From JBBRHH01 sp963788015 (lineage in GTDB: Bacteria > Planctomycetota > Phycisphaerae > Tepidisphaerales > Tepidisphaeraceae): 64,000 nt of DNA. The position numbers and the translations under genes were made by a program. Where the stretch lies: positions 248,001 to 312,000 of the forward strand of contig CAWBEY010000012.1 in the NCBI GenBank assembly GCA_963788015.1, given 5' to 3'. Shown piece by piece: positions 56,686 to 64,000 of the stretch. Under the pieces are notes generated by a model. That model was given only the letters and a program-made list of their open reading frames with translations. It searched no databases and had not been told where the DNA came from. The number at the start of each line of letters is the position of its first letter. The first letter of the stretch is position 1.

Positions 56686-57186
56686 ATGTATCCCTTTCAT
56701 CTTTTGTTTCCGGAGATTGGGACGAACGAGACGCGGGTGTTGACTGTTGCGCGGGCTGGGGATGTTTGGGACCTGCCGCCGGGGGAGTATGCGTATGTTG
56801 AGTTGTATTGCGTGAAGGCGAATTGCGATTGCCGCCGCGTGGTGTTTTCGGTGATGGGCTGGGACCAGGGGATTCTGGCGACGATCTCGCATGCGTTCGA
56901 ACCGCGCCGGCCGCGGCCTGGGAGGATTGTGCTGCCGCAGACGATGCTTGAGCCGATTTTGCCGCAGTCGCGATGGAGTGAGATCTTCCTGGAGCTGTTT
57001 CAGGCGAAGCTACTGACGGAGGAGTATACGGCGCGGCTGGAGAGGCACTACCGGATGGTGAAGGATGCGCTGGCGGATCCGAACCATGCGATTCATGGAC
57101 GGTTCAGGGCGGAGCCTGGGGCGTTTGGCACGGGCAGGAAGAAGCTTGATCTGCCGCCCATTCGGCGGAACAAGAGGTATCGTTGA
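56686..57186 (+). CDS. Hypothetical protein with CDC motif
   Basis: A 166-residue soluble protein from MYPFHLLFPEIGTNETRVLT. Features are LPPGEYAYVELYCVKANCDC followed by RRVVFSVMGW (a Cys cluster, possibly metal-binding) and a basic C-terminus (RKKLDLPPIRRNKRYR). It feels like a conserved bacterial family, but I cannot name it. It overlaps the region of the next gene's start by a few bases depending on start choice, so the two are likely co-transcribed. Confidence 0.55.
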   Translation: MYPFHLLFPEIGTNETRVLTVARAGDVWDLPPGEYAYVELYCVKANCDCRRVVFSVMGWDQGILATISHAFEPRRPRPGRIVLPQTMLEPILPQSRWSEIFLELFQAKLLTEEYTARLERHYRMVKDALADPNHAIHGRFRAEPGAFGTGRKKLDLPPIRRNKRYR

Positions 57187-57197
57187 ATAATACCGCG

Positions 57198-58022
57198 ATG
57201 GAGCAAATGGAAGTTGCACAGCTTGAGTATGGGAGGCCGGCGGGGCGGTGGGGGTGGCGGCGGCGCGGGCGGTGGCTGGTTTTGCTGGCGGGGGTCTGCG
57301 CTTTGACCCTTTGCGGGTTTCAGTGGGGGCGCGGGTGGTATGAGCGGGGGCGGGTGTTGTATGGGCAGCATCGGTGTTGGAAGGATCGGCCGGGGGCGGA
57401 TTGCGTGGCTTGGGAGAGTGAAGCGGTGGCGGCGAAGATTCTGTTAGCGGGGAAGGCTGGAGAGTATGTGGCGATGAAGGCGTGGCCGCGCCAGGTGAGG
57501 GCGGGGCGGCGGCCCAAGTGCGTGGACGTTGTGCCACCGCTTGAGGGTGAGGCGTGGGGTTCATCGGAGCGGGCGGTGTTATTTGTGCATGGACGCAGGG
57601 CGAAGGGGGGCGCCGAATGCCTGGTGGTACTTCAGCTTGATGAGTCGTTTTTTGGATCGCAGCAGGTGCGGGTGGACGCGGGGGTTTACATCCCGACGTG
57701 GCGGGGTCCGGTGGAGGTGGATACCGGGGAAATGCTGCTGGTGGATGGGGATGGTCGATCGTTGTTTGGGCAGCGGGGCTTGCGCGTTTATGCGGGGCAG
57801 GTGGATGATGGGGATGAGTCGCATTTTACAATTCGGTATGCGCTGGGGGCAGAGGAGGGGATGGTGGATGGATGGCTGTTGGCGGGAGGGGTGGTGCGGA
57901 TGAAGGTGCGGGAAGGGTCGAGGCGGACGCAGGAAAATCCTGTTGGCGCGGGCGTGGCTGAGGAGGGGAGTGAGTTCCGGGCGAATGGGAGGATGAAGGT
58001 GTCGGGGGATGGGGGGAGGTGA
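57198..58022 (+). CDS. Membrane-anchored hypothetical protein
   Basis: About 274 residues from the ATG at 57198. A basic N-terminus and one membrane helix (WLVLLAGVCALTLCGF) precede an extracytoplasmic beta-rich domain (ERAVLFVHGRRAKGGAECLV; VDAGVYIPTWRGPVEVDTGE; HFTIRYALGAEEGMVDGWLL). The C-terminus is Gly/Glu-rich and probably flexible. No family recognised. A decayed copy of part of its 3' end lies at 58498-58577. Confidence 0.5.
   Translation: MEQMEVAQLEYGRPAGRWGWRRRGRWLVLLAGVCALTLCGFQWGRGWYERGRVLYGQHRCWKDRPGADCVAWESEAVAAKILLAGKAGEYVAMKAWPRQVRAGRRPKCVDVVPPLEGEAWGSSERAVLFVHGRRAKGGAECLVVLQLDESFFGSQQVRVDAGVYIPTWRGPVEVDTGEMLLVDGDGRSLFGQRGLRVYAGQVDDGDESHFTIRYALGAEEGMVDGWLLAGGVVRMKVREGSRRTQENPVGAGVAEEGSEFRANGRMKVSGDGGR
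57797..57842 (+). repeat. Source segment of a partial duplication
   Basis: GCAGGTGGATGATGGGGATG and the 26 bases after it recur at 58498-58543 with four mismatches in 46. Confidence 0.7.
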
Positions 58023-58066
58023 GGGTTTTGACGGCTTCGCGAATGAGCACCTACGGAGATTTCATA

Positions 58067-58377
58067 ATGTTAAAAACAATGAAGAGTAAAAGCGTCTTCC
58101 AATTGATCGAATCCAGGATGTCGCCTGAGGCGATCGCACGTTCGGATGCGAAGGCGCAAAAGCTTCTACTGGGCGTGCGGCTTGCGGCGTTCCGGAAGAA
58201 GGTGGGTGTAGATCAATCGGCAGTCCGCGGTTTCAAGCAGCCGGCGGTCTCGAAATCGAGCGTCGTGGTGACATCAAGCTGTCAACGCTTGTCGAGTACT
58301 GCCGGGGGCTGGGGGCCGAAGTTCGAATTGTGGCGAAGAAGGGTGGAGGTAAGGGTTTTTTGCTTTTAAAGGGGTAG
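58067..58377 (+). CDS. Xre-family HTH regulator, HigA-like (one frameshift)
   Basis: About 103 residues. MLKTMKSKSVFQLIESRMSP leads to a helix-turn-helix (LAAFRKKVGVDQSAVRGFKQ, PAVSK). Restoring one A at the run 58253-58255 gives the expected IERRGDIKLSTLVEYCRGLG and EVRIVAKKGGGKGFLLLKG, ending at the TAG at 58375-58377. This is the layout of antitoxin-type Xre regulators that pair with RelE/HigB toxins, but no toxin gene is next to it: upstream is a membrane protein and downstream is non-coding. GGAGA precedes the ATG. Confidence 0.65.
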
Positions 58378-58455
58378 TGTTTGCGTTTCGGCGTCTGTGT
58401 GAAAGGACATGACCACTGTGGGTTTGGTCGTGAGGTAAGGTGGCGGATGGTAGGA

Positions 58456-58474
58456 CACGGGCGGGACGCCCGTG
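58456..58474. repeat. REP-like palindrome
   Basis: CACGGGCG-GGA-CGCCCGTG: perfect eight-base arms around GGA. The wider phrase (GGACACGGGCGGGACGCCC, then GTGCTAC) resembles a short palindrome that is common between genes in many soil and environmental bacteria. Confidence 0.5.
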
Positions 58475-58497
58475 CTACGCTATTGTCACGCTGGGGA

Positions 58498-58577
58498 GCA
58501 GGTGGATGATGGGGATGGGTCGCATTTTACGATGGGGTATGCGGCTTGACGGGTGAGGGTTTTAGGGCTTCACGGAA
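58498..58577 (+). repeat. Decayed partial duplication of the upstream gene end
   Basis: 58498-58543 matches 57797-57842 at 42 of 46 positions. 58552-58577 resembles 58018-58043, which spans the upstream gene's stop. The roughly 175 bases between these in the source are missing here. Confidence 0.6.
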
Positions 58578-58724
58578 AGCCACGGCCGGGGCGGAGCGTG
58601 CCACGTAAAAGTTCTGCGGTGCGCGTACCACGGCGGTCAACGGGTGGTGTTCGAGGCGGGTATCGTTTTGGTCGGAGGTGGCGTCGGTTCACCAAGGGAT
58701 TTTGTTTTTTTTCGAGGGATCTTC

Positions 58725-61700
58725 ATGGCACTTCGCTGTTATGGGGTGGGGATGTTGGTGGTTGGATTGGGCTTGATTTCGGCAGGGCTGGTGGGGGCGG
58801 CGGGGCCGGTGGCGGGTGTGGTTGCTGTGCCACTAAAAATTGTTTTGCCGCTGGGGCGGGCGGCTTATCAGACGAATGAGACGATTGATTTGGCGGTGGT
58901 GCGGGCTGGCAATTCGCTTGCGAAGGGGGAGTTGACGTTGGTGGTTCGGGGGGGAGATGGGAGCGTCGCCCGGTTTGAGTTAGAGGTGGGTGCTGGGGAG
59001 GCGGGGCGGACGGAGCATTTGCATTTGGATGGGCGGCTGCTTCGGCCCGGGCGCTATACGGTTGAGGTGGGGTGTGATGGGAATATTGCGACGCAGAGTT
59101 TCGAGCTTTATTCGCACTTGCGCAAGAGCACGTATCGGCTGATTAACTGGGGGAAGGCCGAGAAGAACGAGCGGATGTGGGAGGGGGAGGATGGGCTGGG
59201 GTACAACCTGATTTATGGCGGGTACACGCGCGATGAGGATGGGGCGTATATCCGGGGCGGGGTGGATTGGATGAGCTGCTGCACGATGAGCGGGGCGCAC
59301 CAGATGGACCTGCGCATGGAATGTGACTGGTCGGACCCGTATGTGACGCGCGGGGGGACGGCGCGAGTGACGCGGCGGGCGCTGACCGACCGGACGCGCG
59401 GGAACGTGCCGGGGGTGCATTTTTATGATGAGCCGGGGCTGACGTGGCAGCCGGACGCGAACAACATCGACGCTAAGACGGGCAAGCCGGTGAATACACC
59501 GCACTGGGTGCCGGCGCAGCGCCGGGCGTATACGTCGGCGTTTGGGAGGGAAGCTCCGGACTATAAGAAGCTGGATCCCGCTAATGCGGCGGGCGTGGCG
59601 GAATGGACGCACTGGGCGTTGTGGAAGCTGAGCTTTATGGATTCGGCGTGGAAGGAGGCGTCGCTGGGGGTGAGCATGGTTCGGCCGGATTATCTGTCGG
59701 TGACGCAGAGCCAGTATGGGTGGGGCGCGTTTACGGACGGGTATTATTTCAACGTGGCGCGGTCGCTGCCGGTGACGAGCGGGCATGGGGGATATGACGA
59801 TCTGCCGCTGGGGTATCTGAACCCGCTGCATACGCTGGTGATGGCGCGGCGCGGGATTTGGGCAAGCCGTGCTGGTATTTACCGTGCTGGTATGGGAGCA
59901 CGCCGTCGGATCGGTTTCGGCTGGAACAAAACGCGTGTTTTCAACAGGGGATTCAGGGGATGATCACGCCGCCGGACATGGAGCCGGCGAAGAATGGGAC
60001 GGGGCGGGCGGGGATTGTGGAGGCCAACAAGATCATGGCGCGGCTGGGGACGATCTTTGAGGTGGGGCGTCGAACCGCACGCCGGTGGCGCTGCTGTATT
60101 CGATGTCGGACAACATCGCAGCGCAGATCAACGACAAGGTGGCGTATGCGTGGGGAACGCCGCACGGGCTGGGGACGATGTGGGCGATGGTGGCGTGTGA
60201 TTTAATTCAGCAGCCGGTGCAGGCGGTGGTGGAGGAGGATGTGCTGGACGGGACGCTGGCGGCCAATCACAGGGCGGTGGTGCTGGCGGGATTGCGGCAT
60301 CTGGATGCGAAGGTGACGGCGGCGCTGGAGCAGTATGCGGCCGAGGGAGGGGTGGTGCTGATGACGGACTGCACGACGCCGATTAAGGGGGCGGTGGAGC
60401 TGGGGGCGAAGTATGAGACGCCCAACGCCGAGAAGATTGAGACGCTTGAGAAAGAGATGAAGACGGCGGCGAAGGAGCAGGCCAAGGCGATGGGGGAGGA
60501 GCTTGGGAGACTCAAGTCGATAGGAGCGATCGTGCGCGGGGCGGAGAAACTGGCGGCGGCGATCAAGGGGGCGCTGGACAAGGCGGAGATTCGGCCTGTG
60601 TTTGAGACGGATCAGAAGATGGTGCTGGCGAGCGCCCATGATACGGGCGACATCAGGTACATCTTTGCGACCAATGCCAGTTATGACTATGAGAAGGACC
60701 GGTGGAACCAGATCACGAGCGCGGACGCGAACATCAAGCTGCCGGCGGAGGGGCGGACGGTCTATGACGCGATCGTGGGCGGGGTGGCGCGTGAGCTGAA
60801 GGATGGGGCGGGGAAGGTGCGGTTTGGGCCGGGACAGATGAAGGTTTGGGCGATGACGCGCGCGCCAATTGGCGGGGTGAAGCTGGGGGCGGCGCGGATG
60901 ACGCGGGACTTTACGAGCAAGGGAGATTTGATCCAGGTGCAGGCGTCGGCGGCGCTGCTGGATGCAAATGGTGCATTGCTGGGCGGGGACGCGCCGATGC
61001 GGGTTGTGGTGATCGACCCGCTGGGGCAGGTGCGCCATGAGGTGTATCGGGCGGCGAAGGGTGGGGTGTTGAACGTGGCGCTGCCGCTGGCGGCGAATGA
61101 TCCGGCGGGGCAGTGGACGCTGGAAGTACACGACCTGTTGGCCAAGACCAGCGACAAGCGGACGTTTGCGTATGCGCCGGCGAGGACGTGCAGCGCGATT
61201 GCGGGGGCGACGCGGCGGGCGGTTTATTTTGCGGAGGACTGGGAGAACATGTTTCGCTTTGCGCGGACGAACCGCGAGGTGACGGTGGTGTATGGGACGA
61301 GCGGTTTTGACAAGCCAGCGGCGGAGCGGATCGCGAAGGTGCTGGGGCCGTGGGATGTGAAGTGCAATGTGGTGGCCGCGACGGAAGTAAGCAAACCCCG
61401 GCCGTTGAGTGAGGAAGAGGCGCGGACGTGGATCGGGTGGGAAGGCGGGACGCGCAAGCCGGCGGATGCGAACACGAAGACGGCCGGGTTTGATCTGCCG
61501 GGCCATGCGATCCTGGTGGGGACGCCGGAGGACAACGTGCTGATCAAGCAGCTTCGGGACGGGGCGTTTTTGCCGTATGCGCCGGGCAAGGAATTTCCGG
61601 GACCCGGCAACGGATACCTGGCGTGGCAGCGGGATGGGGTGGGGCTTGGGCGGGAGTCGATTACGGTGATCGCATATAACGAAGCGGGGATGTCGGAGGC

Positions 61701-62229
61701 GGTGGGGACGCTGTACGAGGCGGTGCAGGGGATGGATGCGCTGACACGGTATGCGCTGCCGGCTTCGTCGACGGTGGTGAGTGCGACCAAGAGCACGCGG
61801 CCGGCGCAGCTGAAGATTGCGTGGGAGGCGGCGGTGGCGGATCGGGTGGTGGCGATCAATGGCGGGGAGAAGATAGAGGCGCTGAGTGAAGATGGGACGT
61901 GGAGCACGATTGGCGCGGAGGGGGAGGTGACGGGGACGCGCGCGGCCGGGGAGGGAGAGGTGGCGGAGACGGGGGCGGTGAAGCCGGATGCGGGGGCGTT
62001 GGCGACGGCCGCCAAGGTGGAGACGGCGGATCGGATGTTGAAGCTGGCGGTGTCATATGGAACGGGGCAGGCGATCGCGTATTGGGGCGGGACGCTGAAG
62101 GTGACGGACGGGGAGGGGAAGGTGATTGGGCAGATGCAGTTGCCGGATGATATTGGGGCGATGGCGGTGTCGGGTGACAAGTTAATAATCGGGACGAGCG
62201 ATGGAGAGGTGTATGGGATTGGAAGGTGA
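58725..62229 (+). CDS. Large secreted glycosidase-like protein (GH42/trimerisation-domain-like; two frameshifts)
   Basis: The ATG at 58725 gives a signal peptide (GMLVVGLGLISAGLVGAAGP). A beta-sandwich follows (NETIDLAVVRAGNSLAKGEL), then a TIM-barrel-like domain: GLGYNLIYGGYTRDEDGAYI, GVHFYDEPGLTWQPDANNID with an acidic candidate (DEPG), and TQSQYGWGAFTDGYYFNVAR. Shifts near 59850 and 60065 lead to VALLYSMSDNIAAQINDKVA, then a glutamine-amidotransferase-like domain (YAAEGGVVLMTDCTTPIKGA) as in beta-galactosidase trimerisation domains. A long C-terminal beta region ends LIIGTSDGEVYGIGR. Joined length is about 1165 residues. I cannot place it in a named GH family. Confidence 0.55.
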
Positions 62230-62234
62230 AACGG

Positions 62235-63948
62235 TCAGCGGGGGAGGCAGGAGAGTTCTTCGCCGACGGCGTGCATGAGGGGGCGGAGGGTGCGGTCGGA
62301 GAAGTCGAAGGCGATGCCGGCGGCGGTGAAGAGATCGGGGAGGGAACGGGTGCCGCCGAGTTTGAGGCCGGCGCGGTAATTGGCCAGGGCGCGGCGGGAA
62401 TCTTCGCGGGATTTCATCCAGAGCTGAAGGGCGCCGAGCTGCGCGATGCCGTATTCGACGTAGTAGAACGGGACGTGGTAGAGGTGAAGCTGGCGCTGCC
62501 AGAGGGATTCGCGGGTGGGCTCGTGGCCGGTCCAGTCGAGTTTGCTGGAGAAGCGATTTAAGAGGCGCAGCCACTCGGCTTTTCGCTGGTCGCGGGAATG
62601 GGCGGGGTGGGTGTAGAGCCAGTGCTGGAAGGAGTCGATGGTGGCCATCCAGGGGAGGAATCGGATGATGCCTTCGAGGAGGGTGCGTTTGGCGCGGGCG
62701 GCGCCGGCGTCGTCGTAAAAGACGTTGAAGTGATCGGCGCCAAGGAGTTCCATGCTCATGGAGGCGACTTCGCAGAATTCCATGGGGGCGTGGCGGAGGA
62801 AGACGAGGGGCTCTTCGCGGCTGGCGAGGGAGTGAAAGGCGTGGCCGCCTTCGTGGAGGAGAACTTCGACGTCGCGCTGGAGGCCGGCGGCGTTCATGAA
62901 GATGAAGGGCTGGCGGATTTCTTCGAGGTTGGACTGGTAGCCGCCGGGCTGTTTGCCTTTGCGGCTGGCGAGATCGAGGTTGTTGCGCTGGCGAAGGGTT
63001 TCGAATTGCTCGGCCAGTTGGGGGGAGAGGCGGTTGAAGATTTCCTTGACCTTGTCGATGAAGAGATCGACCTGGTTTTCGTCGAAGGGGCGGAGGGCGT
63101 CGCGGCCTTTGGGGATCGACGGAGGTGTCCCAGGGGCGAAGGGCGGGGAGGTTCATGTCGTCGCGGCGCTGCTGATCGAGCTGGGCGACGAGGGGGACAC
63201 AGGTCTCTGCGATGGCGTCGGAGAATTTGAGGCAGTCGTCGGGGGTGTAGTCGAAGCGCTTGAGGTCTTTCCACATGTAGGCGCGGTAGTCGGAGAGGCC
63301 GGCGTTTTGGGCGATCTGCTGGCGGAGGGAAAGGAGCTGGTCGAAGATGTCTTCCAGCGCTTCGCGGTCGGCGAGGCGGCGGTTGTGGATCAGCTCCCAG
63401 GCCTCCTGGCGGGTTGGGCGGTCGGGGAGTTCCAGGAATTTGCCCATTTGCTGGAGGGTGTATTCCTTGCCGCGAAAGGTGACGGTCATGGCGGCTGAGA
63501 TTTTGTCGTACTCGTTGACGATGCGGGTGACCTGGGTTTCGAGGGGGACGTTTTGGTCGCGGTAGATTTCGACGTTGGCCTGCCAGCGCCGGGCGAGAAG
63601 GGCGTAGCGCTGGCCGGCGAGAGCAGCGCGCCAGGGGGAGTCAAGAAACTTTTGCTGGAGCTGGAAGAAGAGGGGCTTGGTGTGGGGCTCGATGTTTTCG
63701 ACGAAGTGGAGATAGGCCTTTTCGATTTCGGGATCGTCGGTGTGGCAGCTTTTGTCGATGTAGCGACGATTGCCGAATTCGTCGATGACGGCCGTGAGTT
63801 CGGAGAGATCGGCCAGCCATTTTTCCAGGTCGGCCGGGGAAGCCAGGGGGCGCCCGAGGAGCTCATCGTAGAGCGGCTTGAGCTGGGACCAGTCGGCGAG
63901 GTCGATTTTTTCGGGGACGTAGGTTCTGACGGGGGTGCTTGCTGGCAT
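62235..63948 (-). CDS. pepF: Oligoendopeptidase F (M3 family; one frameshift)
   Basis: Zinc peptidase of about 570 residues that cleaves short peptides. N-terminal helices (SQLKPLYDELLGRPLASPAD) and the helical body are typical of M3B peptidases. The metal site is HEGGHAFHS at the expected distance from the C-terminus, with the third ligand Glu in MEFCEVASMSMELLG. The frame slips near 63100-63120, after LPALRPWDTSVDPQ. It is convergent with the preceding gene, five bases between stops, and starts about 50 bases from the window end. Confidence 0.85.
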
Positions 63949-64000
63949 GGGTGGTTCCTCTTAAGGTCGGGGCGAAAAGTAAGGTAAATATGGATGATGG

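Larger units (their letters stand above)
58378..58724. other. Intergenic region with palindrome and decayed duplication
   Basis: About 350 bases. It holds the palindrome at 58456-58474, a decayed copy of upstream sequence at 58498-58577, and a short T-rich stretch (TTTTGTTTTTTTTCG) just before the next ATG. No gene. Confidence 0.5.

Noticed and set aside
60202..61506. Minus-strand frame of about 434 codons
   Set aside because: Antisense of the large secreted protein; Arg/His/Pro-rich low-complexity translation.
1..64000. tRNA, rRNA, riboswitch and CRISPR signals
   Set aside because: No convincing T-loop/anticodon arrangement, rRNA segment, known riboswitch core or array was found by reading; a covariance-model scan would be needed to exclude them.

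Overview
The window reads as chromosomal DNA of a free-living, high-GC planctomycete, probably class Phycisphaerae (Tepidisphaerales-like); the phylum is an inference from gene content and the class is a guess. Supporting families are a PEP-CTERM secreted protein, a TIGR03067 protein, a PVC-type dehydrogenase/HEAT/cytochrome c fusion, an NPCBM-type protein, an LEQLEGR-type N-terminus, a TPR-CHAT protein, a heparinase-like lyase and several carbohydrate-active enzymes. No rRNA, tRNA or CRISPR array was seen.

Layout. 0-3 kb (minus): sugar isomerase/epimerase (partial), a GH48 cellulase with a CBM3, and an unknown small protein. 3-10.8 kb: FHA protein, Hsp70-like protein with a C-terminal extension, thioredoxin with its own promoter and terminator, a His/Asp- and Pro/Ala-rich membrane protein, a MEMO-family protein, a small coiled-coil protein and a repeat-bearing protein. 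11-17 kb (plus): a closely spaced set of three secreted proteins (alpha/beta-hydrolase fold, beta-propeller-like, heparinase II/III-like). 17-24.7 kb (minus): DoxX, SRPBCC, VOC and ArsR-SRPBCC proteins, GH51 arabinofuranosidase, SDR oxidoreductase and a badly disrupted membrane/propeller gene. 24.7-31.8 kb: mixed small genes, the YggS PLP protein and a GT39-like membrane transferase. 31.8-33.3 kb: an intact ISNCY-type insertion sequence. 33.5-40.2 kb (minus): PEP-CTERM protein, TIGR03067, an ATGA-coupled DUF7689 pair, and a four-gene operon DUF3570-ApbE-TlpA-DUF4266. 40.7-46 kb: sulfotransferase, LptF/G permease, TPR-CHAT protein. 46-50 kb: a 217-bp duplication carrying a tiny membrane-protein gene, a VapBC-like pair, an NPCBM-type protein and a truncated POTRA (ShlB-like) gene. 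50-56.4 kb: MsrB, FtsQ-like protein, MFS exporter, PVC dehydrogenase. 56.5-64 kb: two small unknowns, an Xre-type regulator, a large glycosidase-like secreted protein and oligoendopeptidase F.

Working together. The secreted glycosidases and lyase, isomerase/epimerase, SDR and PVC dehydrogenase point to plant or microbial polysaccharide breakdown with extracytoplasmic sugar oxidation. The most interesting unit is the DUF3570-ApbE-TlpA-DUF4266 operon: the DUF3570 protein has two matches to the ApbE flavinylation motif (DGISGAT and DGVSGAS), which suggests a cell-envelope flavoprotein redox module.

Caveat. About half of the longer genes are interrupted by single-base frameshifts, many at homopolymers, while reading frame and family motifs continue on the other side. 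This looks more like uncorrected long-read error than mass pseudogenisation. I therefore give such genes as single CDS entries spanning the shift and say where it lies.
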